Below, piece by piece: positions 20,194 through 30,606 of a stretch of 36,351 nucleotides of DNA. The notes under the pieces were generated by a model that had not been told where the DNA came from, ran no database searches, and worked only from the letters and a program-made list of their open reading frames with translations. The stretch is from Steroidobacteraceae bacterium (GTDB lineage: Bacteria; Pseudomonadota; Gammaproteobacteria; Steroidobacterales; Steroidobacteraceae): assembly GCA_016844605.1 (NCBI GenBank), contig JAENJD010000004.1, positions 1-36,351 of the forward strand. Reading direction: 5' to 3'. The position numbers and the translations under genes were made by a program. Position 1 is the first letter of the stretch. Every line of letters begins with the position of its first letter.

Positions 20194-20990
20194 ATATCAA
20201 GCGACCGGAAGCCGGCAATTACGAATCCTTCTATCGGGAGTTCGACTCGCCGCCGATGCGCCAATTCCGGCGCGACGCCTATGGCGAGGACATCGGCCAG
20301 CATTCCTGGGTGGACGCCAATGAATTGCGCGCGGACATCCCGCGTCTCGGACTTTCGTCTTCCAGCCGCCTGCTCGATCTTGGCTGCGGACCCTGTGGGC
20401 CGTTGACCTTCATTCTCGCCAATGTTGGCTGTCACGGTGTCGGTCTGGAACAGAGTCCCGCAGCACTGAGGATCGGGCGCGAGCGCGCGGCCTCGCTTGG
20501 CATCGAAGCCTTGCTCTCGGTTCAGGTAGCCGACCTGAATGAGCCTCTTCCGTTCGAGCCCCACTCCTTCGATGCCGCGATCTCAATCGACGTGATCCTG
20601 CATCTTCGCGATCGTCAACAGTTTTTCCGCGAAGTTGCGAGCATGCTGCGGCCGGGCGGACGGTTCCTGGCCACCGATGCAGGTGTGTTGACGGGCGACG
20701 TGTCGAATGAGGAACTGCGCAGGCGCAGCGTCCACGGCTTTACGCAATTCGCGGCCGCCGGCCGGAATGAACAATTGCTCGAAGCCGCGGGTCTTCGGGT
20801 GATCGAGATCGAAAACCGGACCACGAGTGCGCTCAGGAACGCCAGCGGCCGGCTGGCAGCCCTGCAGGCGCATCCAGTGCAACCCGGGAAGCAGCAGGAA
20901 TATCTCGAGACTGTCATCGAGTTGTCACGCAGGGGAGCGATGTCGCGCTTCATGTATCTCGCCGAAGCTCGTGAGCCGTGTACAACATGA
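20190..20990 (+). CDS. Class I SAM-dependent methyltransferase
   Basis: SRLLDLGCGPCGPLTFILANVGCHGVGLEQS (motif I), SFDAAISIDVILHLRDRQQFFREVASMLRPGGRFLATDAG. GTG start overlaps the EamA stop. Confidence 0.8.
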   Translation: MNIKRPEAGNYESFYREFDSPPMRQFRRDAYGEDIGQHSWVDANELRADIPRLGLSSSSRLLDLGCGPCGPLTFILANVGCHGVGLEQSPAALRIGRERAASLGIEALLSVQVADLNEPLPFEPHSFDAAISIDVILHLRDRQQFFREVASMLRPGGRFLATDAGVLTGDVSNEELRRRSVHGFTQFAAAGRNEQLLEAAGLRVIEIENRTTSALRNASGRLAALQAHPVQPGKQQEYLETVIELSRRGAMSRFMYLAEAREPCTT

Positions 20991-21000
20991 CTCGCCGCCG

Positions 21001-22449
21001 ATGAATGAAGCCTCTCCAGTCCAGGACGAAACGGCCGCCCGCGGAATGCCGCGGGTCCTGAGGCGCTGGGCGCTGGTAGCTGGCATCGCCGCCGCGATTC
21101 TGTGGGTTGGCCCGCCAGCCGGCATCACGCCGCAGGGCTGGCGGCTGCTCGCCATATTTGTCGCGACGATCGCCGCATCCATCGTGCGACCGGCGCCGAT
21201 GGGCGCTGTCGTCTTCATTGCCGTCTGCGTGCTCGCAGTCACCGGCACAATGACGCCGGCTGACGCGCTCGCCGGTTACGCGGACCCGATCGTCTGGCTG
21301 GTGCTTTGCGCTTTCATGATCTCGCGCTCCGTCACGAAGACCGGCCTGGGCCGGCGCATCGCCTACGAGTTCATCAGGCTGCTCGGCGGCCGCTCGCTGG
21401 GTCTCGCGTATGCTCTGGTCGCGACCGACACGGTCCTCGCTTCCGTCGTGCCATCCAACGCTGCCCGCGCGGGTGGCATCGTGTTTCCTGTGGCCCGCAG
21501 CGTGGCCGAGGCCTACGAGTCCACGCCGGGCCTGACCCGGCGACGCCTGGGCGCCTTCCTGATGACGGCCGTGTACCAGGCCGACGTGGTCGCCTGCGCG
21601 ATGTTCCTGACCGGCCAGGCGTCCAACGTCATCATCGCGAAGTTCGCGCTGAGTACCGGCGGTGTCGAGCTCTCCTACGCCACGTGGTTCATCGGCGGCG
21701 TGGTCCCCGGCATCGCCTCCCTGCTGCTGGTCGTCTACCTCATCTACCGGATCTATCCGCCCGAGGTCAGGCTCACTCCGCATGCAACGCAGCTTGCGCG
21801 CGACGAACTCAGGCGCATGGGCCCGATGTCCCGCGACGAACGCATCATGCTCGCGGTCTTCGTGCTGATCGCAGGCCTCTGGATGACGACGGCCTGGCAC
21901 CATATTCCCTACACCGTGGTGGCACTGTTCGGCGTCAGTGCCCTGCTCCTGACGAATGTGCTTACCTGGGAGGATGCGCTGAGCGACAGGCAGGCCTGGG
22001 ACACATTCATCTGGTACGGCGGCCTCGTGCACATGGCCGAGGCGCTCGGCGACACCGGCGTCACGCGTCAGTTCGCGGAATTTTCCGCCGGCATGACCGC
22101 CGGCTGGGGCTGGGAACTCGCGCTGGCCGTCCTGCTGCTCGTCTATTTTTACGCCCACTACGGCTTCGCAAGCATCACCGCCCACGTCACAGCGATGTAC
22201 ATCCCCTTTCTGGTCGTGATGATCGCGGCGGGTGCGCCCCCAGTGCTCGCAGTGCTCGGGCTCGCGTATGCGTCCAATCTCCAGGCATCCCTGACCCATT
22301 ACGGCACGACCCCGGCCCCGATCTATTTCGGTTCGGGCTATGTGACGCAGCGGGAGTGGTGGACCGTCGGCTTCGTGATCTCGATCGTCACGCTGACGAT
22401 CTGGGGGACGCTGGGTCTCGCGTGGTGGAAATTGCTGGGGTGGTGGTGA
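21001..22449 (+). CDS. SLC13/DASS family anion:sodium symporter-like permease
   Basis: PPAGITPQGWRLLAIFVATIAASIVRPAPMGAVVF, LASVVPSNAARAGGIVFPVARS, YFYAHYGFASITAHVTAMY match DASS pattern. Confidence 0.85.
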   Translation: MNEASPVQDETAARGMPRVLRRWALVAGIAAAILWVGPPAGITPQGWRLLAIFVATIAASIVRPAPMGAVVFIAVCVLAVTGTMTPADALAGYADPIVWLVLCAFMISRSVTKTGLGRRIAYEFIRLLGGRSLGLAYALVATDTVLASVVPSNAARAGGIVFPVARSVAEAYESTPGLTRRRLGAFLMTAVYQADVVACAMFLTGQASNVIIAKFALSTGGVELSYATWFIGGVVPGIASLLLVVYLIYRIYPPEVRLTPHATQLARDELRRMGPMSRDERIMLAVFVLIAGLWMTTAWHHIPYTVVALFGVSALLLTNVLTWEDALSDRQAWDTFIWYGGLVHMAEALGDTGVTRQFAEFSAGMTAGWGWELALAVLLLVYFYAHYGFASITAHVTAMYIPFLVVMIAAGAPPVLAVLGLAYASNLQASLTHYGTTPAPIYFGSGYVTQREWWTVGFVISIVTLTIWGTLGLAWWKLLGWW

Positions 22450-22508
22450 CCCTGCCGCGGATTGCGCTGTTGACGGGTGCGCTGGGCCAGTACATCCTCT
22501 TGCGCGAG

Positions 22509-23687
22509 ATGCGCCAACACGATCCCGCACGGCGAATGTTGCTGCGCCAATCGATTGCCATCGCCGGTGCGGCGGTTCTCGGCGGCGCGTCAGGCTGCAC
22601 GTTGACTGCAACGGTCCGCGGCGCGGACGCCGGCCCGCCCTCGTCCGACCCGCATCCGGCGCTTGGGCGCACATTGACGCGCATCGGCTTCGGGTCCTGC
22701 GCGAATGAGGGGAAATCCCAGCCGGTCTGGGACGCGATACTCGCGAGGCAGTCCGACCTGTTCATGTTCCTCGGCGACAACATCTACGGGGACACGCGCG
22801 ACATGGCGGTGCTGCGCGCGAAGTACGCGCAATTCGCCGCGCAATCCGGCTTTGCCCGATTGCGCGAAACGACTCCGGTCGTCGCAATCTGGGACGACCA
22901 TGATTTCGGCGAGAACGATGCGGGCGGCGATTACCCGATGAAGGAAGAGACGCGGCGGATCTTCCTCGATTTCTGGAATGAGCCCTCCGGATCGCCGCGC
23001 CGGGACCGCGACGGTGTTTACGCGTCCTATGTCTTCGGCCCGCCGGGCAAGCGCGTGCAGGTGATCCTCCCGGATCTGCGCTACAACCGTACGCCGCTTC
23101 TCAAGCTCGATCTGGCGGGTGCCGACTACGAGACCTGGGCCAGGGCCAGGCTGGCGGCGGGGCTGCCGGTGCCGGGGCCGTATGCGCGCAATCCGGATCT
23201 CAAGGCAACGATGCTCGGTGAGCGGCAGTGGCATTGGCTCGAGCGGCAGCTCGAGGTGCCAGCCGATTTGCGCCTGATCGGGTCCAGTCTGCAGGTGCTC
23301 GCCGATTTCACCGGCTGGGAGGCATGGGTCACTTACCCGCGGGACCATCAGCGCCTCATCGACCTGATCCGCCGCAAGAACGCGAATGGCGTCGTGTTCC
23401 TGAGCGGCGACATTCACTACGCCGAGCTGTCGAAGCTGGACGTCAACGTGCCGTACACGCTGTGGGACCTGACGTCGAGCGGCCTGACGGAAGAATGGCC
23501 CGTGCCGACACCCAATGCGAATCGCATGAGCGAGGTGCTGCCCGAGGCCAATTTCGGGTTCATCGACATCGACTGGCAGGGACCGTCGACGCGTCTCACG
23601 CTCGGCATCGTCGATGCCGCCGGCAAGACGCGGATGTCCTGGGATGTCGAGCTGGCCAGCCTGGCCGGCGGCGGCCGTCAGACGTAG
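22509..23687 (+). CDS. Alkaline phosphatase D (PhoD-like) family protein with Tat-lipoprotein-like signal
   Basis: RIGFGSCANEG, DLFMFLGDNIYGDTRD, VVAIWDDHDFGENDAG, VVFLSGDIHYAEL; N-terminus ARRMLLRQSIAIAGAAVLGGASGC has a twin Arg and lipobox-like Cys. Start could also be 22536. Confidence 0.85.
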   Translation: MRQHDPARRMLLRQSIAIAGAAVLGGASGCTLTATVRGADAGPPSSDPHPALGRTLTRIGFGSCANEGKSQPVWDAILARQSDLFMFLGDNIYGDTRDMAVLRAKYAQFAAQSGFARLRETTPVVAIWDDHDFGENDAGGDYPMKEETRRIFLDFWNEPSGSPRRDRDGVYASYVFGPPGKRVQVILPDLRYNRTPLLKLDLAGADYETWARARLAAGLPVPGPYARNPDLKATMLGERQWHWLERQLEVPADLRLIGSSLQVLADFTGWEAWVTYPRDHQRLIDLIRRKNANGVVFLSGDIHYAELSKLDVNVPYTLWDLTSSGLTEEWPVPTPNANRMSEVLPEANFGFIDIDWQGPSTRLTLGIVDAAGKTRMSWDVELASLAGGGRQT

Positions 23688-23980
23688 CGGAATATCAGGA
23701 CGGCAACGGCGACCGATACGAGCGTCGCGGGCCACAGCGGCATGCCAATGAACGCGAGCCACAGCAGGTGAACGAACGCCGCCGCCAGCAACGAGACGAA
23801 CAGCCGGTCACCGCGCGTCGTGTCGATGCCCAGCACACCGCGGCGCGGATTTCCTCCCGGGGCGCGCAACTCCCAGACCGTCATGACGACCAGCATTGCG
23901 GCGATGAAGCCGAAGAAGCTGGCCGTCTGCCAGGTCCAGGCCATCCAGTCCATCGCGCCGGGTTCCATCGCCGCCTCCAT
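23678..23980 (-). CDS. DUF2160-like small membrane protein of the glycerol ABC transporter (GlpU-like)
   Basis: MEAAMEPGAMDWMAWTWQTASFFGFIAAMLVVMTVWELRAPGGNPRRGVLGIDTTRGDRLFVSLLAAAFVHLLWLAFIGMPLWPATLVSVAVAVLIFRYV, immediately downstream of the permease with an ATGA overlap. Confidence 0.75.
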   Translation of the reverse strand: MEAAMEPGAMDWMAWTWQTASFFGFIAAMLVVMTVWELRAPGGNPRRGVLGIDTTRGDRLFVSLLAAAFVHLLWLAFIGMPLWPATLVSVAVAVLIFRYV

Positions 23981-24780
23981 CAGACCCGCCCGAGGGCGAA
24001 GCCCTTGGCGATGTAATTGCGGACGAAATAGATCACGAATGCGCCGGGCACGATGGTCAGCGCCCCCGCCGCGGCCAGCAGGCCCAGTTCGTATCCCGAA
24101 GTGCTCGCGGTCCGCGTCATCACCGCCGCGATCGGCTTGGCGACGACCGCCGTCAGCGTCTTCGCCAGCAACAGCTCGACCCAGGAGAACATGAAGCAGA
24201 AAAATGCCGCGACCCCGATGCCTGCGGCGATCGTCGGAATGAAGATGCGGATGAAGAAGCGCCAGAACGGATAACCGTCGACGAAGGCAGTTTCGTCGAG
24301 TTCCTTGGGCACGCCGGACATGAATCCCTCGAGGATCCATACCGCCAGCGGTATGTTGAACAGGCAGTGCGCAAGTGCCACTGCGACATGGGTGTCGAAC
24401 AGCCCGATTGCGGAATACAACTGGAAGAACGGCAGCGCGAATACCGCGGGTGGCGCCATGCGATTGCTGAGCAGCCAGAAGAACAGGTGCTTGTCGCCCA
24501 TGAAGCGGTAGCGCGAAAACGCGTATGCCGCGGGCAGAGCCAATGACACGCTGATGACCGTATTCATCAGTACATAGGCGAGTGAATTGAGATACCCGGT
24601 GTACCAGGTCGGGTCGGTCAGGATCGTGCGGTAGTTTTCCAGCGTGAAGTGGTCGGGCCACAGGGTGAACGATCCGAGGATCTCATTGGTCGTCTTGAAC
24701 GACATGTTCAGCAGCCAATAGATCGGCAGCAGCACGAACACGATGTACAGCGCCGGGACCAGCCACTTGATCCGCTTCAT
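23980..24780 (-). CDS. Glycerol-type carbohydrate ABC transporter permease (GlpQ-like)
   Basis: MalG-type permease: MKRIKWLVPALYIVFVLLPIYWLLNMSFKT, with EGFMSGVPKELDETAFVDGYPFWRFFIRIFIP (EAA loop). Confidence 0.85.
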   Translation of the reverse strand: MKRIKWLVPALYIVFVLLPIYWLLNMSFKTTNEILGSFTLWPDHFTLENYRTILTDPTWYTGYLNSLAYVLMNTVISVSLALPAAYAFSRYRFMGDKHLFFWLLSNRMAPPAVFALPFFQLYSAIGLFDTHVAVALAHCLFNIPLAVWILEGFMSGVPKELDETAFVDGYPFWRFFIRIFIPTIAAGIGVAAFFCFMFSWVELLLAKTLTAVVAKPIAAVMTRTASTSGYELGLLAAAGALTIVPGAFVIYFVRNYIAKGFALGRV

Positions 24781-24808
24781 TGCCGCACCGACGCGCACCG
24801 GGTTCTCA

Positions 24809-25671
<863 letters not shown>

Positions 25672-25675
<4 letters not shown>

Positions 25676-26751
25676 CCGGGCTCTCCGCCCTGGCGCCATC
25701 CATCCGCGTAGAGGTACGTAAACGAGGGATCAAATCGCAGGAACGCGCGTTCCGAAGGTAGCGGCGTGTCCTCGCCCACCAGCAGCCGGATGGTGGACTG
25801 CTCGTGCCGCGTCTCCACCACGCGGAAGCGTCCGGCGTCCGCCACTTTTTCGATATTGACAGGGATGCCGGTTCCCGCAAATGAGACGAACTCCGGCCGC
25901 ACGCCTATCTGCAGTTGCGCTCCCACGGGTGCCGCTCCCGGCGCAGCGGCCATCTGCACTGCGTGCCCGGCGAATCGCGTCACGCCGCCGTCAAGTGTCG
26001 CCGGCAGCAGGTTCATGCCCGGCGAACCGATGAAATGCCCCACAAAGGTGTGCTGCGGCCGCTCAAACAGGTCCACCGGCGTTCCCGCCTGCACCACGAT
26101 TCCGTCGTTCATGACGATCACGCGGTCGGCGAAGGTCAGCGCTTCCGTCTGGTCGTGCGTCACGTAGATCATCGTGATGCCGAGCCGCCGGTGCAGTTCC
26201 TTCAACTTGGAACGCAGGCGCCACTTCAGCTGTGGATCGATCACCGTCAATGGCTCGTCGAACATGATCACGTTGACGTCGGAACGCACCAGACCGCGCC
26301 CCAGCGAAATCTTCTGCTTCCCGTCCGCGGTCAATCCGGATGCCCTGCGATCCAGCATGTCCCCCAGATCGAGCATTGCCGCAATCTCGCGCACGCGGCG
26401 GTCAACCGCGTCACCCGGCACGCCGCGATTGCGCAGCGGAAAGGCGAGATTGTCGTACACGCTCATCGTGTCGTAGACGACCGGGAACTGGAACACCTGC
26501 GCAATTTCGCGCGCATCGGGAGCGAGCGACGTGACATCGCGCTCGTCGAACCAGACCGATCCTTCACTCGGCTTCAGCAGCCCGGAAATGATGTTCAGCA
26601 GCGTGGTCTTGCCGCAGCCGGACGGTCCCAGCAGCGCGTTGGCGCTGCCGTCCGGGAATTCCAGTTCGAATCGCTTCAGCGCCCAGTCGGATTCCGCGGC
26701 CGGGTTGTGCCTGTAGCAGTGCCTCAGATTTCTTAAGGAGATGCGCGCCAT
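25672..26751 (-). CDS. Glycerol-type ABC transporter ATP-binding protein (GlpT-like ATPase)
   Basis: Walker A GPSGCGKTTLLNI, Walker B VNVIMFDEPL, H-loop VTHDQTEAL, C-terminal TOBE-like region. Confidence 0.88.
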
Positions 26752-26759
26752 GTGCGTCC

Positions 26760-27848
26760 TCAGTCTTCCGCCGAGCCAACGCAGCGTCCGTCGGGAGCGA
26801 AGTACAGGGCGCGCGAAACATCAAGGCCGAATGCCGCGGTCGCGCCAACGTCATATCCACATACGCCATGCGACTGCGACACCCAGGTTTGCCCACGCAG
26901 GTCGAAGTGCACGACGCTTTCCGAACCGCTGATCTCGGCGATCGCGACGCGTCCTTCAACCCTGATTGCGCCATCCGCGCCACCGGCCAGCGGCTGCACG
27001 CGATGCGGTCGCAGGCCGCAGGTGTATGGCCCGTCGGTAAGCGCAGCGAGTCCGCGCTCGGCCGGCCAGGAGGTCACGTCGGCCAGCTCGAAGCGCCCGC
27101 CGCGCTTCAGCACCGGCGCGCAGTTCATCGGCGGATCGGAAAAGGCGCGCGCGGCAAGCAGGTCGGCCGGCCGGCGATAGACGTCCGATGTCGCGCCGAA
27201 CTGGGTCACGCGTCCCTCGTGAATCGTCGCCGTGTGGCCGCCGAGCAGCAGTGCCTCGGTGGGTTCGGTCGTGGCATAGACCACGGTGCAGTCCCGATCG
27301 GCGAATATGCGTGGCAACTCGTCGCGCAGCGCCTCGCGCAGCTTGTAGTCGAGATTGGCGAGCGGTTCATCGAGCAGCACGAGGCCGGCATCCTTTACCA
27401 GCGCGCGCGCCAGCGCCGTGCGCTGCTGCTGTCCGCCGGACAGTTCAGCCGGTCGCCGATCCAGCAGCGGGGACAACTGCAGGAGCTCCGCGATGCGCCC
27501 GACCCTGGCCTTGATTTCGTCGCGGCTGGCGCGCGCGACCCTCAACGGCGAGGCGATGTTCTCAAAGACGCTCAGGTGCCCGTAATTGATGAACTGCTGA
27601 TAGACCATTGCCACGCCGCGTGCCCGCACCGGCACGCCGGTGACGTTGCGTCCGTCAAACCACAGCTCGCCGGCGGTAGGCTTCAACAGGCCCGCCATCA
27701 GGCGCATCAATGTGGTCTTGCCGGCCAGCGTTGGCCCGAGCAGGATGTTGAATCCCTGCGGTGCGAGCGCGACATCGACCGGGTGGATGTGCGTCTGGCC
27801 ATCCACCCGCAGTTCGATGCCGCGAAGTTCGAGTCCCGGTCGGGTCAC
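26760..27848 (-). CDS. Glycerol-type ABC transporter ATP-binding protein (GlpS-like ATPase)
   Basis: Walker A GPTLAGKTTLMRLMAG, LSGGQQQRTALARALVKDAGLVLLDEPLANLDYKLR. Confidence 0.88.
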   Translation of the reverse strand: MTRPGLELRGIELRVDGQTHIHPVDVALAPQGFNILLGPTLAGKTTLMRLMAGLLKPTAGELWFDGRNVTGVPVRARGVAMVYQQFINYGHLSVFENIASPLRVARASRDEIKARVGRIAELLQLSPLLDRRPAELSGGQQQRTALARALVKDAGLVLLDEPLANLDYKLREALRDELPRIFADRDCTVVYATTEPTEALLLGGHTATIHEGRVTQFGATSDVYRRPADLLAARAFSDPPMNCAPVLKRGGRFELADVTSWPAERGLAALTDGPYTCGLRPHRVQPLAGGADGAIRVEGRVAIAEISGSESVVHFDLRGQTWVSQSHGVCGYDVGATAAFGLDVSRALYFAPDGRCVGSAED

Positions 27849-27864
27849 GAATGTATCGTTCAGG

Positions 27865-29610
27865 TCACTTCGTCGCCCAGCGTTTCACCAGTTCGTCGTA
27901 GTCGATGGTCTGGCCCTTGGGCTTTTCGTTTGCGAGCCTGGCCTTTGGACCGTCGGGCTTGCCCAGCCACAGCTTCGGATCCTTCGGCTTGTTCAGGCGC
28001 GGACCGCAGCCACCGTAGGTCTTCGCCCTTTCATCGGCCGACTGCATGCGCGCCATCACGTCATCCATTTCGCCGGCCAGCCGGTCCATCGCCTGCTGCG
28101 CCGTGGATGCACCGGAGTTCACGTCCCCGATGTTCTGCCACCAGAGCTGGGCCAGCTTCGGATAGTCGGGAATATTGATGCCGGTCGGGGTCCACAGCAC
28201 GCGGTCGGGCGAGCGGTAGAACTCGACCAGTCCGCCGAGCTTCGGCGCGCGATCAGTGAAGGACTTGTGCCGGATCGTGCTGTCGCGGACGAATGTCAGG
28301 CCGACCTGGCTTTTCTTCACGTCCACCGTCTTCGAGACGGTGAACTGCGCATACAGCCAGGCAGCCTTGCGGCGGTTCACCGGCGTGGACTTGAGCATTG
28401 TCCAGGAACCGGCATCCTGGTAACCGAGCTTCATGCCCTCCTGCCAGTACGGTCCGTGCGGCGACGGCGCCATCCGCCACAACGGCATGCCCTTGTCGTC
28501 GACGGTGTTGTTGCCGTCCTTCCTGGGCCTGACCATCTCCGAAGTGAAGGCCGTGTACCAGAAGATCTGCTGCGCGACGTTGCCCTGCGAGAGGGCCGGC
28601 AGTGACTGGTAAAAATCGTAGTCGGCCGCGCCGGGCGGGGCGTACTTGCGCAGCCATTCGTCCCACTTCGCGATCGCGTACACCGCGGCCGGGCCATTGG
28701 TCTCGCCACCGCGCGTAACCGACGCACCGGCCGGATTGCAGGACCCCTTTTCCATCCGGATGCCCCACTCGTCGATCGGGCGGCCGTTGGGCAGGCCTTT
28801 GGAACTCGCACCGGCCATCGATAGCCAGGCATCGGTCATGCGCCAGCCGAGATCCGGCGCGCGCTTGCCGTAGTCCATGTGGCCATAGATGCGCTTGCCG
28901 TCGATCTGCTTCACCTGGACGCTGAAGAACTCGGCGATGTCCTCATAGGCGGACCAGTTCACCGGCACCCCCAGCTCGTAGCCGTACTTTTCCTTGAACC
29001 GCTTCTTGAGGTCGGGGCGCTTGAACCAGTCGTAGCGGAACCAGTACAGATTGGCGAATTGCTGGTCGGGCAACTGCCAGATCTTGCCGTCGGGGCCGGT
29101 GGTGAACGAGATGCCGATGAAATCCTTGATGTCGAGCGTCGGCAGCGTCACTGCCTTGCCTTCGCCGGCCATCCAGTCGGTGAGGTTGATCGCCGACTGC
29201 AGGCGGGAGTGCGTGCCGATCAGGTCGGAGTCATTGATGTAGCCGTCATACAGATTGCGGTTGGTCTGCATCTGCGTCTGCACAGCCTGCACGACCTCGC
29301 CTTCGCCGAGCACCTGGTGATTCACCTTGATGCCGGTGATCTCCGTAAAGGCCCTGGCCAGGGTCCTCGATTCATATTCGTGGGTCGGGATGGTCTCCGA
29401 CAGCACGTTGATCTCCATGCCCTTGAATGGCTTCGCGGCGTTGACGAACCATTCCATCTCCTTCAACTGCTGCTCTTTCGTCAGCGTGGAAGGCTGGAAC
29501 TCCTTGTCAACCCATTGCTTTGCAGCCGCCATGTCGGCGTGGCTCGCCGTGATGCTTGCCGTCGCCAGGACGGTCGCGAGAAATCCTGCCGCCAGCCGCT
29601 TTTTTCTCAT
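27865..29610 (-). CDS. Glycerol-type ABC transporter substrate-binding protein (GlpV-like)
   Basis: MRKKRLAAGFLATVLATASITASHA signal; EITGIKVNHQVLGEGEVVQAVQTQMQTNRNLYDGYINDSDLIGTHSRLQ resembles rhizobial glycerol-binding GlpV proteins. ORF opens at 30141, but CAT at 29608-29610 is the signal-peptide start. Confidence 0.85.
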   Translation of the reverse strand: MRKKRLAAGFLATVLATASITASHADMAAAKQWVDKEFQPSTLTKEQQLKEMEWFVNAAKPFKGMEINVLSETIPTHEYESRTLARAFTEITGIKVNHQVLGEGEVVQAVQTQMQTNRNLYDGYINDSDLIGTHSRLQSAINLTDWMAGEGKAVTLPTLDIKDFIGISFTTGPDGKIWQLPDQQFANLYWFRYDWFKRPDLKKRFKEKYGYELGVPVNWSAYEDIAEFFSVQVKQIDGKRIYGHMDYGKRAPDLGWRMTDAWLSMAGASSKGLPNGRPIDEWGIRMEKGSCNPAGASVTRGGETNGPAAVYAIAKWDEWLRKYAPPGAADYDFYQSLPALSQGNVAQQIFWYTAFTSEMVRPRKDGNNTVDDKGMPLWRMAPSPHGPYWQEGMKLGYQDAGSWTMLKSTPVNRRKAAWLYAQFTVSKTVDVKKSQVGLTFVRDSTIRHKSFTDRAPKLGGLVEFYRSPDRVLWTPTGINIPDYPKLAQLWWQNIGDVNSGASTAQQAMDRLAGEMDDVMARMQSADERAKTYGGCGPRLNKPKDPKLWLGKPDGPKARLANEKPKGQTIDYDELVKRWATK

Positions 29611-29766
29611 GATGGCTCGGGTCCTGTATGCGCCGGATGTTCCGCGGCATCGTATCAGCGAACCGCAAATGAATGTAATCACCGCGAAGTTGAGATGATA
29701 TCCCGTGCCGCCCTTCACGGCCTGCGCGGATTCGCGCATGATCGGACATCTGCAGCCGAGCCCGCA

Positions 29767-30606
29767 ATGACCAAGTCGTCTGACGCCGAGACCTTCCAGG
29801 CCGAGATCATCAGGCGCTACGACGCCCCGATGTACCGGGCCATGCTTGAGGTCTATGGCGACCAGATTCATCCGGGGTTCCTGGAGGGCGACGACGACGA
29901 CATCCGGGAGGCGGCGCTGCGCGCAACCGCGCGGCTGGCGCAACTGGCGAACATCACTGCCGGCGCGAGCGTGCTTGAAACCGCGTGCGGCGTCGGCGGC
30001 ACGGCACGATATCTGGCGGCAGCGCGCGGCGCGACGGTGGTCGCCACCAACATCGCGCGCTCCCAGCTCGCCACCGCCGAGGAATGGACGCGGAATGCCC
30101 CCGGCGCCGGGCGCATCCGCTTTGAGTTCGCCGATTACCACGCGCTGCCCTACGCCGATTCCAGTTTCGACGTCTACTGGTGCCAGGACTCATTGCTGTT
30201 CTCGACGGACAAGCCGCGCGCGCTGGCCGAGGCGGCGCGTGTGGTTCGCCCCGGCGGCATCATTGCGATCTCGGATCTGGTCGTCGTCGGCACACCGGTG
30301 CCGGATGCCGCCGCACTCCTCACCGCAATCTCGGCGCCCGGCTTCTGGTCTGCCGAAGATTATCGAAATGGCCTCACGGCGGCGGGATTCGAAGGAATTG
30401 TGGTGGAGGACTGGAGCCGCCACGTGCTGCCGTCATTCGATCTCCTCACCGCGGAGATCGCGGCCAAGCGCGCGCAGCTTGCCGCAATCGCGAGCGAAGC
30501 GGACGTCGCGGAGACCCTGGAACGCTATGCGCTGTGGTGCAAGGCGTCACGCACCGGCAATCTTGGCTGGGTCGCGCTCGTCGGAATCCGGCGGACAATG
30601 CCGTGA
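29767..30606 (+). CDS. SAM-dependent methyltransferase (sarcosine/dimethylglycine methyltransferase-like)
   Basis: SVLETACGVGGTARYLAAARGATVVATNIARSQ; SSFDVYWCQDSLLFSTDKPRALAEAARVVRPGGIIAISD. Alternative upstream start at 29695. Confidence 0.75.
   Translation: MTKSSDAETFQAEIIRRYDAPMYRAMLEVYGDQIHPGFLEGDDDDIREAALRATARLAQLANITAGASVLETACGVGGTARYLAAARGATVVATNIARSQLATAEEWTRNAPGAGRIRFEFADYHALPYADSSFDVYWCQDSLLFSTDKPRALAEAARVVRPGGIIAISDLVVVGTPVPDAAALLTAISAPGFWSAEDYRNGLTAAGFEGIVVEDWSRHVLPSFDLLTAEIAAKRAQLAAIASEADVAETLERYALWCKASRTGNLGWVALVGIRRTMP

Noticed and set aside
21306-22508. N-terminal part of the 793-aa ORF (21306-23687), which would suggest a large fusion protein
   Set aside because: The first ~400 codons are an Arg-rich out-of-frame reading of the DASS gene; only the PhoD-like part from about 22509 is real.
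20950-22674. 574-aa minus-strand ORF opposite the DASS permease
   Set aside because: GC-rich shadow ORF: low-complexity, Arg/His/Gln/Asp-rich, no family motifs, fully antisense to a convincing transporter gene.
26868-28178. 436-aa plus-strand ORF opposite the ABC ATPase and binding-protein genes
   Set aside because: Crosses the boundary between two clear minus-strand genes and has no recognisable domain.
28879-29766. Upstream extension of the methyltransferase ORF
   Set aside because: Antisense to the GlpV-like binding-protein gene; the methyltransferase domain begins at 29767 (or 29695).
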